Origin: Thiopseudomonas denitrificans
GTDB taxonomy: Bacteria; Pseudomonadota; Gammaproteobacteria; Pseudomonadales; Pseudomonadaceae
DNA length: 64,000 bases
Direction: 5' to 3'
NCBI RefSeq assembly: GCF_002866065.1
Contig: NZ_LNJZ01000006.1
Location: forward strand, 1-64,000
Below are positions 25,827-35,735 of this stretch, piece after piece. Made by a program: the position numbers and the translations under genes. The number at the start of each line of letters is the position of its first letter. The stretch's first letter is position 1. Below the pieces are notes generated by a model. The model had not been told where the DNA came from and did not search any database. It worked only from the letters and a program-made list of their open reading frames with translations.

Positions 25827-28800
25827 GCCAGATACTCCTCTTGTGGATAGGCAATAAATTCGGGCTCCAGCTGCACCAGCCAGCTATACAATTGTTGCGC
25901 CAGGCTGACAAACTCGCCACCGGCATGCAGGGCGGCAAAATCGGCAAACTGGCGCTGCAGGACCGCTTCGCGATCACGCTCGCCAACCGACTGGAAGCCG
26001 CCCTCATAGGCCGCTTGCGCCGCCTGCAGGCACTGTTCCGGGCTTTTGCCGGCAGCATCCTGCACCAGCCAGGCCATGGCGCTGGCAAAGGCCACCGGCA
26101 ACGGCCGGCACATGCCCTCGTGATAAACCGCCAGCCAGCTGTCCAGCTGCCGGCATGCCTGTTCCCGCGTCATCGGCTTCAGCCGTGACTGGCCGTCCTC
26201 GCCATAAATGTCCGTGGTGACACTCAGGCCGGCCGCGTGCAGCAGCACATGATCGAACGCGGGTCGCAACAGGCGGCTCCAGCGCCACTGCTTTTTGCTG
26301 TCACGCAGCGCACCGGTGACCAGCACCGGTACTGCCGCCTGCCCCGTATCGCCCGCCAGCCGGAATACCCCGCCCAGCCAGCTTTGCAGCCTCAATGAAG
26401 GCCCGCCGGCCTCCAGCAACAGTGGCGTTTCGTCTGCCACCAGTGTCTGCAGGCGCTGACGGTACTGTTCAAGCTGCACGGTCAGCGGCTCGACCAGTTG
26501 CTCGACCAGCTGCCGGCCAAAATCCAGCATGGGCAGCTCGCCACTGCGCTGCATGCGCGCCGCTTCTTCCTGCATGCCGGCCAGCAGCGTCCCCCCCGTA
26601 CCGGCCGCCTGTAACAGCCGGCTTTTCACCGCATAGCTGTCCAGCGCGTCCAGCGCAAAGGGCTCATCGTCCTGCATTTCTTCCGCTTCGTGACGCAAAT
26701 AGACTTTGAAGCGCTGGGCAAAAAACTGCTGCACCGGCCGCCGCACAAAACGGAACAGGGCATCGCCCGACAGCGGCTCGTCCTGCTGCAGCGCCGGCAA
26801 GGGGCCGTTCTCAGCCGTTGCCGTCAGTGGCTCATGCAGCACCTGCCATTCGGCCGCATGGGTGAACAGCCGTGCATCCTGTCCGGAGAAATACGCCGCA
26901 CTGAACGGTTGCAGCCCATGCTCCGTGGTCAGGGCCTCGTCCAGCGGGGAGCCGTCGACACTTTGCCAGCCCTGCGCCAGATGGTCACGCAACTGCGCCA
27001 CCAGCACCGACGGCGTGCACTCGCTGTTGTCCTGCACGTTGCGCCCGACCCAGCTGATGTACAGCATCTGGCGGGCGGCCAGCAGTGCTTCGAGCATCAG
27101 GTAACGGTCGTCCTCGCGTCGCGAACGGTCGCCCGGGCGGTAACTGCCGGCCATCAGGTCAAAGTCCAGTGGCGGCTGGATGCGCGGATAGTCGCCATCA
27201 TTCATGCCCAGCAAACACAACATGCGAAACGGAATACTGCGCATCGGCATCAGCGTGCAGAAATTGATCGCCCCGGCCAGAAAACGCTGGCTGTCACGCC
27301 CGTTATCGAGTTCGCCAAGCCAGGCTTCACGCACCACATCCAGCGGTAGAGTGCCAGTGGCTTCGTGCCCGTCACCCTCGCCGGTACCAAAACGGGCATC
27401 ACGGCAGGCCTGCAGCCAGCTGTCCAGTGCATTCTGCAACTGGTCAACCAGCAACTGTTCGTCCTGCGTGTCCGGCGCGAAAAAATCATCCAGCAAACGA
27501 TACAGCACCCGGCCCCATTGTTCCGGCAGACGGGGCGTACGCAACTCGTGCTCCACTCGGCACAGCGCCTGGAACAGCAGATACAGAGGCCCCAGCGCTG
27601 CCGCTTCCAGCCCGGCGACCTCGCCATAAGGCTCGATTCCCTCCAGCGTGCCGGCCGGGCCCATGGCATAACCGGCCAGCATGCGCTGCAGACCAAATAG
27701 CCAGGTGTTCTGTTGCAGCCCGTGCGGCAGACCGAAAGATGCACGCTGAGCGGCATCCAGCCCCCAGCGCACGCCGGCGCCATCCAGCCAGCGCTGCAGC
27801 AAGGGCAGATCATCCGCCCGCACGCCAAAACGGCTGCGCACCGCCGGCACATCCAGCAAGGTCAGCACATGGCTGCGCGTGACACGCAGTTGCGGCAGCT
27901 GCAACAGCAATTCCAGCGCAATCAGCAGCGGTTCCTGCCCGCGCTGGCCCTGATCGGATACGGCAAACGGCAAATGACGTGGCTGCCCCGGCCGGAACTG
28001 GCCAAACACCGCCTGGATATGGGGGGCATAACGGTCAATGTCCGGCACCATGACTATCACGTCCCTGGGCTGCAGATCGGGATACCGGGCAAAACGGTCC
28101 AGCAGCTGGTCATGCAGCACTTCCACTTCGCGCTGCGGGCTGTGTGCACTATGAAAACGGATCGACTCGTCCTGCTCCACATCGACTGGCGGCCACAGCT
28201 CGCGGGTTTCCCGTAGCGGGCGCAAGTTGAGAATGTCACTGTGCAACCGGGTCAGCAGGCTGTCCGGCCGTTCTTCGTGAAACAGGTCAACCTGCTGGCG
28301 GTGCTCGGCAAAATGGGCAGCATAGCTATCGCGGTTGTCATGCTCTTGCAGCAGGGCAATATAATCCCGCCCCTGCTTGCCCCAGGCCGCCAGCAGCGGA
28401 TGCGCATGCTGATGCAGCTCTTCGGCAGCCAGTTCCGCCGGCATGCCGCTGCGCCGCTGGTGACGGGCCAGGCTGCCGCGCAGCAGGTCCCGGTCGGCCA
28501 CGATATCGCCCCAGTAATACTGGCAAGGGTTATGCACACACAGGATCACCTGGCTGAAACGCGCCATGGCTGCCAGTGCCTCCAGCGTTTGCGCCGGCAA
28601 CGAGGAAATACCGAATACGATCACCCGTCGCGGCAGCCCCGCCGGCCGTTCGTCGCAGCTTTTCAGCGCCTGCACAAAGCGCGGATGCACACTGGCCCGG
28701 CTGCCGTTGAGCGCCTCATGGCCGATATCCTGCAACAGGCTGCGCCACAATTGAGCCTGCCAGGCCAGTGTCTGCAGACGGATCTGCTCATCCGTAGCGA

Positions 28801-29344
28801 CGGTGCCGGGCGTCAGCTGCAGCAGCCCGTCCCGCCCGTCTATCCGGTCAATGCCGGCGGCCCAGTCCGTGAGCCAGTCGGCCCGGTATACCTGGTACTG
28901 GTCAAAGATGTCGGCAATGCGCTGGCACAACTGGTACAGCTTGCGCTGGCCGGTATCCTGCGCCAGAAAACGCCGTAGCGGCACAAAGTGCGGCTCGGCA
29001 AGCAAGGCCGGCAGCAACCGCATCAACCGCCAGACCAGGTTGGCCTTGTCCAGTGGCGAATTGTCGGCAACCCCCTCATCGGTCAGCACACTGCGGTAGC
29101 AGTGCCAGAGAAAACGCGCCGGCAAACTGACGCCAATCGACGCGGCAATGCCCAGCCCGTTCTCCCCGGCCAGCGCATGCTTGAGCCACTGCGCCATGCC
29201 ATTGCTTTGAACCAGGATGACTTCCTGCTCCAGCGGCTGCAGCGGATGCTCCTTCATCCAGTACACCAGCACATCGCGCAATTGTTCCATCTGGTTGGCG
29301 TGAATCACCATGAAACCCGGAGTCAGGCAAGCCTGTTCCTGCAT
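25823..29344 (-). CDS. recC: exodeoxyribonuclease V gamma subunit
   Basis: A 1173-aa protein beginning MQEQACLTPGFMVIHANQMEQLRDVL, with the NQMEQL start and LVQSNGMAQWLK typical of RecC. It is the Chi-recognition and scaffold subunit with inactivated helicase/nuclease folds. Relatives in Pseudomonas are of similar size. An internal ATG near residue 12 is a possible alternative start. It is the first gene of recC-recB and lies divergent to the porin region. Confidence 0.93.
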   Translation of the reverse strand: MQEQACLTPGFMVIHANQMEQLRDVLVYWMKEHPLQPLEQEVILVQSNGMAQWLKHALAGENGLGIAASIGVSLPARFLWHCYRSVLTDEGVADNSPLDKANLVWRLMRLLPALLAEPHFVPLRRFLAQDTGQRKLYQLCQRIADIFDQYQVYRADWLTDWAAGIDRIDGRDGLLQLTPGTVATDEQIRLQTLAWQAQLWRSLLQDIGHEALNGSRASVHPRFVQALKSCDERPAGLPRRVIVFGISSLPAQTLEALAAMARFSQVILCVHNPCQYYWGDIVADRDLLRGSLARHQRRSGMPAELAAEELHQHAHPLLAAWGKQGRDYIALLQEHDNRDSYAAHFAEHRQQVDLFHEERPDSLLTRLHSDILNLRPLRETRELWPPVDVEQDESIRFHSAHSPQREVEVLHDQLLDRFARYPDLQPRDVIVMVPDIDRYAPHIQAVFGQFRPGQPRHLPFAVSDQGQRGQEPLLIALELLLQLPQLRVTRSHVLTLLDVPAVRSRFGVRADDLPLLQRWLDGAGVRWGLDAAQRASFGLPHGLQQNTWLFGLQRMLAGYAMGPAGTLEGIEPYGEVAGLEAAALGPLYLLFQALCRVEHELRTPRLPEQWGRVLYRLLDDFFAPDTQDEQLLVDQLQNALDSWLQACRDARFGTGEGDGHEATGTLPLDVVREAWLGELDNGRDSQRFLAGAINFCTLMPMRSIPFRMLCLLGMNDGDYPRIQPPLDFDLMAGSYRPGDRSRREDDRYLMLEALLAARQMLYISWVGRNVQDNSECTPSVLVAQLRDHLAQGWQSVDGSPLDEALTTEHGLQPFSAAYFSGQDARLFTHAAEWQVLHEPLTATAENGPLPALQQDEPLSGDALFRFVRRPVQQFFAQRFKVYLRHEAEEMQDDEPFALDALDSYAVKSRLLQAAGTGGTLLAGMQEEAARMQRSGELPMLDFGRQLVEQLVEPLTVQLEQYRQRLQTLVADETPLLLEAGGPSLRLQSWLGGVFRLAGDTGQAAVPVLVTGALRDSKKQWRWSRLLRPAFDHVLLHAAGLSVTTDIYGEDGQSRLKPMTREQACRQLDSWLAVYHEGMCRPLPVAFASAMAWLVQDAAGKSPEQCLQAAQAAYEGGFQSVGERDREAVLQRQFADFAALHAGGEFVSLAQQLYSWLVQLEPEFIAYPQEEYLA

Positions 29345-29566
29345 ATATAAATGTCCCTGAAAAAATATTTAAACAACATCATGCCAAGTTGATTTTTTTG
29401 CCTCGGGCGCGGCCGCAACAGCAAATCGTTCAGCATGTAAAAATGATACCCGCCCGCTACATCGGCAAACACGGACGGACCGCCACAAGCGGCTGCACAC
29501 GGCACCTGCAAAACCGGAGGGGCCGGGGATTCTGCAACTTATTCAGCATCCATTAAGCTGGCGGAA

Positions 29567-29595
29567 TTGATTAAAGGCAACTATTACATAATAAT
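29567..29595 (+). promoter_or_regulatory. candidate promoter of the first OprD porin
   Basis: TTGATT (29567-29572), a 17-bp spacer and AATAAT (29590-29595) give a leader of about 150 nt. The 29345-29748 gap holds no gene or repeat that I can see. Confidence 0.35.
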
Positions 29596-29748
29596 TTGTT
29601 CCGGCTGGCAAAAGCGGCGCTTACCAGCTTGACCTTTTACCGTGAATCGACCAATGTCTAAATGACTCGTGCCGCGTGTGCGTGTTCTAGTACAACCGCT
29701 TGATTTCAGCAACAACTTAACTGTGTTTCCCCCCGGAGATAATAACTA

Positions 29749-31041
29749 ATGAAACTGAAAGCAATCGCTCAAACCGTGAGCCTCAGCGCACTGGGTCTGG
29801 CTCTGGCCGTTCCAGCGCAGGCTGCCTTCATCGAAGACAGCAAAGCCAGCCTGGAGCTGCGCAACTTTTACATGAATCGTGATTTCCGTCATGACACTGC
29901 AACCCAAAGCAAAGCTGAAGAGTGGGCGCAAGGCTTCCTGTTCCGCTTTGAATCCGGCTACACCGAAGGCACCGTGGGTGTAGGTGTTGATGCCATGGGC
30001 TTTGCTGGCTTCAAACTGGACAGCGGCAAAGGTACTTCTAATACCGCCTTGCTGCCACGTCATGACGATGGCCGCGCACCAAGCAGCTATGGCGAACTAG
30101 GCGCCACCTTCAAGGCCAAGCTGTCCAACAGCACGCTGAAAGCAGGCACTCTGATGCCGAAGCTGCCAACCGTATCTGCTGGCGACTCCCGCCTGCTGCC
30201 ACAAACCTTCACCGGCGTGCACGTCAACAGCCAAGAAATCAACAATCTGACCGTTGATCTGGGTCGCCTGAACCGTGTCAACCAGCGCAACTCCACCGAT
30301 CGTCAGCATATCTATGCGACAATCGGGCAAGGCACTGCTGTTGACAAAAATGCAGGAAAAGCTGGAAAGGCTGTTAATCTGAGCAAAAACGCAACCAGCA
30401 AGTTCGACTTTGGTAGCATTAGCTACAATTGGGGTGATACTGGCCTGAAAACCGCTTATCACTACGGCAACCTAAACAATGTCTACAAACAGCACATTCT
30501 GAACGGTGTCTACACTCTGCCGATCACTGACGGCCAGTCTCTGACCGCCGATGTACGTTACGCCAAAACTAACGATGACGGCAAAAGCAACATTGATAAC
30601 AAAGCAATTTCTGGCCTGCTAAGCTACAAACTTGGCCATAGCAATTTTGCTCTGGGTTATCAGAAAATGTCCGGCGATACTGGCTATGCCTACATTGCTG
30701 AAACTGACCCGTTCCTGGCTAACTACGTTCAGATTCGTGACTTTGCCGCCACCGATGAGAAGTCCTGGCAGGCTCGCTTCATCCACGACTTTGCAAGTGT
30801 AGGCGTACCAGGTTTGACTCTGATGACTCGCTACATACGTGGTACCAACATCTACATGGGCGCTAACAAATCACGCGGAAGCGAATGGGAGCGTGATACC
30901 GATATCGGCTACGTCTTCCAAGACGGCACCCTGAAAGGTCTGGGTATCAAGTGGCGCAACGCTACTCTTCGTTCTGACGTTGCTCCCAGAAAAATCGACG
31001 AAAACCGTCTGATCGTTAGCTACACCATTCCCCTGATGTAA
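29749..31041 (+). CDS. OprD family outer-membrane porin A
   Basis: A 430-aa protein with signal peptide MKLKAIAQTVSLSALGLALAVPAQA, then FIEDSKASLELRNFYMNRDFR, the usual OprD N-terminus. Alternating amphipathic strands and GYQKMSGDTGYAYI belong to the 18-strand OprD barrel, and the protein ends ENRLIVSYTIPLM. OprD channels admit amino acids, peptides or carboxylates; the substrate is not predictable here. GGAG lies about 12 nt before the ATG. A terminator follows. Codon choice (more A/T-ending codons) differs from the neighbouring porin. Confidence 0.85.
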   Translation: MKLKAIAQTVSLSALGLALAVPAQAAFIEDSKASLELRNFYMNRDFRHDTATQSKAEEWAQGFLFRFESGYTEGTVGVGVDAMGFAGFKLDSGKGTSNTALLPRHDDGRAPSSYGELGATFKAKLSNSTLKAGTLMPKLPTVSAGDSRLLPQTFTGVHVNSQEINNLTVDLGRLNRVNQRNSTDRQHIYATIGQGTAVDKNAGKAGKAVNLSKNATSKFDFGSISYNWGDTGLKTAYHYGNLNNVYKQHILNGVYTLPITDGQSLTADVRYAKTNDDGKSNIDNKAISGLLSYKLGHSNFALGYQKMSGDTGYAYIAETDPFLANYVQIRDFAATDEKSWQARFIHDFASVGVPGLTLMTRYIRGTNIYMGANKSRGSEWERDTDIGYVFQDGTLKGLGIKWRNATLRSDVAPRKIDENRLIVSYTIPLM

Positions 31042-31059
31042 TCCCTACATCTCTGGAAC

Positions 31060-31087
31060 CACAAACCCGCCTTCTGGCGGGTTTGTG
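31060..31087. terminator. intrinsic terminator after porin A
   Basis: A perfect 12-bp stem CACAAACCCGCC/GGCGGGTTTGTG with a TTCT loop. The 31088-31290 gap before porin B has no gene. Confidence 0.75.
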
Positions 31088-31290
31088 CATTTTGGCCTAT
31101 ATATTTTTATATACAGCGACATATTTCCTGCCAGCAGCCAGTGCTGACATCTTTTTTACTGCAGACAAATCCTTCGCACCCTACAGCCTGGCGGCAGTAT
31201 CCGCGGGAACTCCGGTGGTTTGCCACACGCCAACCTATACTATAGTATGCCCATCATTAGTAAGGCTTATGACCCCAAGGAGACTGCCGA

Positions 31291-32580
31291 ATGAAGACCA
31301 CCCCACTGGCCAAAGCCATTGCCTGCGCAAGCCTGACCAGCCTGTTTGCGGCCGTTCCATCCATGGCGTCTGCCGCTTTTCTTGAAGACAGCAAAGCCAG
31401 CCTGGAATTTCGCAACTTCTACATGAATCAGGACACCCGTCATAACGACGGTGCGGGCAAGCTCGGCGGCAACAAGACCAAACAGGAATGGGGCCAGGGC
31501 ATCATCCTGCGCTACCAGTCCGGCTACACCGAAGGCACCGTTGGTGTTGGTGTTGATGTATTCGGCGCCCTGGCCTTGCGCCTCGATGGCGGCCATAACC
31601 GTAGTCCGGACATGTTTCCCCAGCGAAAAAATGGCACCCACTCTGACCGTGAATTCACCAAGCTGGCAGCCACGGCCAAATTCAAGGCCTCGGAAACCGA
31701 ACTGAAAATCGGCGGCCTGATGCCGCGCTTCCCGGCCATCCAGGCCAACCTGGAAGGTCGCCTGCTACCACAAACCTTTACCGGCGGCCTGCTGACCAGC
31801 AAGGAAATTGCCGGATTGACCCTCAACCTGATGCATCTGGACAAGGTCAACAACCGCGCATCCACCAATCATGAACGCATGGGTCTGGACCAGCGTGGAG
31901 GGCAAAGCAAAGGTATCACCATCAAGGGCAAAACCACCTCTAACGCCTTTGACATGGCCCACCTGAACTACCAGTTCACCGACAGCCTGTCCGCCGGTTA
32001 CTCTTTCTCCCGTCTGGATAACCTGTACAAGCAGCATCTGATCAACGGCGTACACAACTGGAACCTGGGCGACAAGCGCTCGTTGCGTACCGACCTGCGT
32101 GCTGCCCGCTCCAGGGACGATGGTCGTACCAACATAGACAACAAGGCTTTCTCCGGCATGGTTACCTATAGCTTCGGTTTCAACAAGCTGGGCCTGGGCT
32201 ACCAGAAAATGACCGGTGATACCGGTTACGCCTTTGTTGCCGGCACCGACCCGTTCCTGGCCAACTATGTTGCCAACCGCGACTTTGCCGCCAAGGACGA
32301 AAAGTCCTGGCAGATCCGTCATGACTACAACTTTGCCGGCCTGGGCATTCCCGGCCTGACCATGTTCAACCGCTATGTCAAGGGTACCGGTGCCGATCTG
32401 GGTGCCAACAAATCCGAAGGCCGCGAGTGGGAGCGTGACCTGGACGTGACCTATGCATTCCAGGAAGGCGCACTGAAAAACTTCAGCGTACGCTGGAGAA
32501 ACTCCACCATCCGCTCCAACGTGACCAAGAGCACGGATGAAAACCGCCTGATCCTGACCTACACCCTGCCGCTGATTTGA
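31291..32580 (+). CDS. OprD family outer-membrane porin B
   Basis: A 429-aa protein. Signal peptide MKTTPLAKAIACASLTSLFAAVPSMASA is followed by AFLEDSKASLEFRNFYMNQDTRH. It is a close paralogue of porin A over its whole length (shared YTEGTVGVGVD, LLPQTFTG, NLYKQHLINGV, GYQKMTGDTGYAFVAGTDPFLANYV). AAGGAG precedes the ATG. The GC-rich codon use matches the chromosome. Differences lie mostly in loop regions, for example LGGNK and MFPQRKNGTH, so the two may differ in substrate. Confidence 0.85.
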   Translation: MKTTPLAKAIACASLTSLFAAVPSMASAAFLEDSKASLEFRNFYMNQDTRHNDGAGKLGGNKTKQEWGQGIILRYQSGYTEGTVGVGVDVFGALALRLDGGHNRSPDMFPQRKNGTHSDREFTKLAATAKFKASETELKIGGLMPRFPAIQANLEGRLLPQTFTGGLLTSKEIAGLTLNLMHLDKVNNRASTNHERMGLDQRGGQSKGITIKGKTTSNAFDMAHLNYQFTDSLSAGYSFSRLDNLYKQHLINGVHNWNLGDKRSLRTDLRAARSRDDGRTNIDNKAFSGMVTYSFGFNKLGLGYQKMTGDTGYAFVAGTDPFLANYVANRDFAAKDEKSWQIRHDYNFAGLGIPGLTMFNRYVKGTGADLGANKSEGREWERDLDVTYAFQEGALKNFSVRWRNSTIRSNVTKSTDENRLILTYTLPLI

Positions 32581-32599
32581 TTCGCGGCCTGCAATAACA

Positions 32600-32625
32600 G
32601 ACAAACCCGCTCCGGCGGGTTTGTC
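32600..32625. terminator. intrinsic terminator after porin B
   Basis: GACAAACCCGC/GCGGGTTTGTC stem, almost the same hairpin as after porin A. This suggests the gene and its terminator were duplicated together. Confidence 0.7.
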
Positions 32626-32740
32626 TATTTTGGCCCCCTGCTGCTGCCCCGTGAAAGCATAATCGCTCATGTCTGGTAGTCACGGGCCGGTTTCGCGCTA
32701 GAATGCCTTCTTACCTGCACCTCACACCACAGGAAGCATC

Positions 32741-34072
32741 ATGGACTGGAACCAGCTACTCACCCGCGAACGCCTGGGCAAAATCGCCACCAGCCCGGAC
32801 GAGATCGGCCGCAGCCCCTTTCACAAGGATCATGACCGGGTGATTTTCTCCGGTGCCTTTCGCCGGCTGGGTCGCAAGACCCAGGTACACCCGGTATCCA
32901 GCAACGACCTGATCCATACCCGCCTGACCCACTCACTGGAAGTCAGCTGTGTTGGCCGTTCGCTGGGCATGATCGTGGCCGAGATGCTGCGTGACGAGCT
33001 GCCGGCCTGGAGCGAAACCAGCGACCTGGGCATGATCGTGCAGTCGGCCTGTCTGGCCCACGACATCGGCAACCCGCCCTTTGGCCATTCCGGCGAGGAC
33101 GCCATCTGCCACTGGTTCCGCCAGGCCCGCGACAAGGGCTGGCTGGACGGCATGGATGAAGCGCAGCAAGCGGATTTTCTCAATTTCGAAGGCAACGCCC
33201 AGGGCTTTCGGGTGCTGACCCAGCTGGAATACCACCAGTTTGACGGCGGCATGCGCCTGACTCACGCCACGCTCGGTGCTTTCCTCAAGTACCCCTGGAC
33301 AGCCCAATACGCCAGCCAGGGCCTGTTCAAGCTGAACAAGTTCGGCTGTTACCAGAACGAACTGCACCTGCTGGAAAGCATCACCGAAAAACTCGGCCTG
33401 CCACAGCTTGACCGCCAGCGCTGGGCGCGTCATCCGCTGGTGTATCTGGTCGAGGCTGCTGATGACATCTGTTACGGGCTGATCGACCTGGAAGACGGCG
33501 TGGAAATGGATCTGCTGGATTACAGTGAAGTTGAACAGCTGCTGCTTGACCTGGTCGGCGATGACTTGCCCGAAACCTATCGCCAGCTCGGGCCAAATGA
33601 CTCGCGCCGGCGCAAGCTGGCCATTCTGCGCGGCAAGGCAATCGAGCACCTGACCTTTGCCGCCGCCCATGCCTTTGTCGAGCAACAGGAGCTGCTGCTG
33701 GCCGGCAGCCTGCCCGGAGACCTGGTGCACCACATGCGCGACCCGGCCCGCTCCTGCATTCTCAAGGCCAAACAGCTGGCGCGGGAGAAAATCTTTCAAG
33801 ACAAGCGCAAGACCCTGCACGAGATCGGCGCCTATACCACGCTGGAAATCCTGCTCAATGCCTTCTGCGGCGCGGTACTGGAGTTCCACAGTGGCCAGCC
33901 GCTGTCATTCAAGAACCAGCGCATTTTCGATCTGCTCGGCAACAGCGCACCACAAAAAGGCTGGACGCTGTATCAGTCATTTTTGCGGGTGATCGACTAC
34001 ATTGGCGGCATGACGGACAACTACGCCACCCAGATGGCCAGGGAAATGACCGGTCGCTCCAGCCCGACCTGA
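32741..34072 (+). CDS. dgt: deoxyguanosinetriphosphate triphosphohydrolase-like protein
   Basis: A 443-aa HD-domain phosphohydrolase. Metal ligands are visible in RLTHSLEV (H64) and [16 protein letters not shown] (H107, D108), and [25 protein letters not shown] completes the site. It hydrolyses dNTPs, classically dGTP, to nucleoside and triphosphate and also affects phage DNA synthesis. Length and motifs fit the dGTPase-like group rather than the longer E. coli Dgt. AGGAAG precedes the ATG. It is monocistronic. Confidence 0.85.
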   Translation: MDWNQLLTRERLGKIATSPDEIGRSPFHKDHDRVIFSGAFRRLGRKTQVHPVSSNDLIHTRLTHSLEVSCVGRSLGMIVAEMLRDELPAWSETSDLGMIVQSACLAHDIGNPPFGHSGEDAICHWFRQARDKGWLDGMDEAQQADFLNFEGNAQGFRVLTQLEYHQFDGGMRLTHATLGAFLKYPWTAQYASQGLFKLNKFGCYQNELHLLESITEKLGLPQLDRQRWARHPLVYLVEAADDICYGLIDLEDGVEMDLLDYSEVEQLLLDLVGDDLPETYRQLGPNDSRRRKLAILRGKAIEHLTFAAAHAFVEQQELLLAGSLPGDLVHHMRDPARSCILKAKQLAREKIFQDKRKTLHEIGAYTTLEILLNAFCGAVLEFHSGQPLSFKNQRIFDLLGNSAPQKGWTLYQSFLRVIDYIGGMTDNYATQMAREMTGRSSPT

Positions 34073-34087
34073 GCCGCCTGAACGCAA

Positions 34088-34144
34088 AAGCGGATTGATC
34101 TGCAGCCTAGCCTGTTCAGGCCGTGACGACACATCAATCCGCTT
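34088..34144. terminator. large hairpin between dgt and lapA
   Basis: AAGCGGATTGAT (34088-34099) and ATCAATCCGCTT (34133-34144) pair over 12 bp around a loop of about 33 nt. It is placed between convergent genes and is probably a bidirectional terminator, although the T tract is poor. Confidence 0.5.
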
Positions 34145-34172
34145 CTGCTTGAAGACTGTACCCTGCCGGCAA

Positions 34173-34511
34173 TCAGGCGGCGCTGTCGGCCACCACCACT
34201 CCGGTGGTTTTTTCCTTTTCAGCCTGTACTGCTTGCGCCTGTTCCAGCTGCTCCTGCAGCTGCATCAGCTTTTTCGCCTGTTTTGCCGTTTTGCGCTTGT
34301 AGTGGCCCAGCGGCAGCCAGAAGGTCAGGCCGGCAAAGAAGGCGCCGGCAACAAAGCCGGCGAGAATGGTAAAGGCCAGTGGCAAGGCCGGGCTGCTGTA
34401 GCCGAGAAAGCCCAGCTCGACCTGTTGCTTGTTCTCCAGGGTGAACAATAACACCACCACCGCCAGCAACAGGCAGACCAAGGCTATAAAGGCACGTCTG
34501 ACTTTTCGCAT
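34173..34511 (-). CDS. LapA-domain (DUF1049) membrane protein
   Basis: A 112-aa protein with two membrane helices (about 7-24 and 44-66) separated by ENKQQVELGFLGYSSPALPL, then a Lys/Gln-rich coiled tail. The LapA/YciS family acts in lipopolysaccharide assembly in E. coli together with LapB, which is not in the window. It lies 38 bp downstream of ihfB on the same strand, as in Pseudomonas. Confidence 0.8.
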   Translation of the reverse strand: MRKVRRAFIALVCLLLAVVVLLFTLENKQQVELGFLGYSSPALPLAFTILAGFVAGAFFAGLTFWLPLGHYKRKTAKQAKKLMQLQEQLEQAQAVQAEKEKTTGVVVADSAA

Positions 34512-34548
34512 TACAATCCCCTTGATTCAGAACTGACTGAGAAACCGG

Positions 34549-34833
34549 CTAACTTTCACCATTGACCCTGTCACGCAATTCCTTGCCGGGCTTGAAGTGC
34601 GGTACGTACTTGGCCTCCAGCTCGACCGGCTCGCCGGTTTTAGGGTTGCGACCCATGCGTGGCGCACGGTAATTCAGGGTAAAGCTGCCAAACCCCCTGA
34701 CCTCGATCCGGCCTCCTTCGGCCAGGGTCTCGGTCATCTGCTCCAGCAGGGTTTTCACCGCCAGCTCGATATCACGCACCGGCAGCTGATCATAGCGGCT
34801 GGCGATGCGTTCGACGAGTTCTGATTTTGTCAT
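34549..34833 (-). CDS. ihfB: integration host factor beta subunit
   Basis: A 94-aa DNA-bending protein starting [23 protein letters not shown], with [23 protein letters not shown], the DNA-clasping beta arm of the HU/IHF family. Features are of the beta subunit. It works as a heterodimer with IhfA in nucleoid structure, transcription and recombination. AAGGGG lies 6 nt before the ATG. The usual upstream rpsA gene is absent; only about 100 bp separate it from nfuA. Confidence 0.93.
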   Translation of the reverse strand: MTKSELVERIASRYDQLPVRDIELAVKTLLEQMTETLAEGGRIEVRGFGSFTLNYRAPRMGRNPKTGEPVELEAKYVPHFKPGKELRDRVNGES

Positions 34834-34932
34834 TAAATGCCCCTTGTCTCCGGGTGATCAGATATGGACCCGCAAATCCTTGCACAGTTTGCGCTCAAGG
34901 TAAACACTTATTTATAAAAGGAAAAGCCCGAT

Positions 34933-35517
34933 TTATTGGTAATAGGCGTTATCCCGGAAACTGTGGTCGGTGACATCACGTACGCCTTTTATTTCGGGAA
35001 TCCGCTCGCACAGGGTGCGCTCGATTCCTTCCTTCAGCGTCAGGTCGGCCTGGCCGCAGCCCTGACAGCCACCACCAAAGCGCAAAATGGCAATGCCGTT
35101 ATCGATATCCACCAGGCTGACCTGACCACCATGACTGGCCAGACCGGGGTTGATTTCGGTCTGGATGTAGTAGTTGACCTTGTCTTCCAGCGGGCTGTCC
35201 TCGTTGACCATCGGCAGCTTGGCGTTGGGTGCCTTGATGGTCAGCTGGCCACCCATGCGGTCGGTCGAGAAATCAACCACGGCCTCAGCCAAAAAGGGAA
35301 TGCTCGGCCGATCGATCCAGGCCGTGAACTCGGCATAACCGATGACTTCGTCCTCGGGGTTCTGATCATCGGGCTTGCAGTAGGCCAGGCAGGTTTCCGC
35401 GTAAGGAGTGCCGGGCTGGGTGATAAAAATACGCACGCCAATGCCGGGGGTGTTCTGTTTGCTCAGCAAGTCGGCCAGGTATGTTTGTGCTGCTTCGGTA
35501 ATGGTGATAACGCTCAT
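34933..35517 (-). CDS. nfuA: Fe-S biogenesis protein NfuA
   Basis: A 194-aa protein, the usual length in Pseudomonas. The N-terminal degenerate A-type domain ([13 protein letters not shown]...) is followed by a NifU-like domain with the cluster-binding [12 protein letters not shown] (C151, C154). NfuA carries and delivers 4Fe-4S clusters and protects under oxidative stress. I chose ATG 35517 because GAGGAGC precedes it and the family begins [11 protein letters not shown] longer frame to 35619 is not supported. Confidence 0.93.
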   Translation of the reverse strand: MSVITITEAAQTYLADLLSKQNTPGIGVRIFITQPGTPYAETCLAYCKPDDQNPEDEVIGYAEFTAWIDRPSIPFLAEAVVDFSTDRMGGQLTIKAPNAKLPMVNEDSPLEDKVNYYIQTEINPGLASHGGQVSLVDIDNGIAILRFGGGCQGCGQADLTLKEGIERTLCERIPEIKGVRDVTDHSFRDNAYYQ

Positions 35518-35604
35518 GATTGCTCCTCGCAAGAATGCGGGCAGTGTACGCAACTTTACGGAAAAAATAAAGACCAAGCCCACAGCTCGGGTATTACAAA
35601 TAAA

Positions 35605-35632
35605 AGGGGCCAGGTCCATTTAATTGCCCAGC
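35605..35632 (+). repeat. half-site of the GGGGTCAGGTACATTTA palindrome family
   Basis: AAAAGGGGCCAGGTCCATTTAAT matches one arm of the 44-bp palindrome at 37959-38002 with two substitutions. Confidence 0.45.
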
Positions 35633-35735
35633 CAAATCGCCCTGAGCCTTTAGCTCCTTGGTCTAGCTTGCATGACCGCCGGGTCGCTGTTTGAATCCGG
35701 CAACCAATCCCGGAGAGTTCACAAGGACAACAATA

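Noticed and set aside
34834-34932. rpsA fragment upstream of ihfB
   Set aside because: The 100 bp show no S1-domain coding sequence in any frame.
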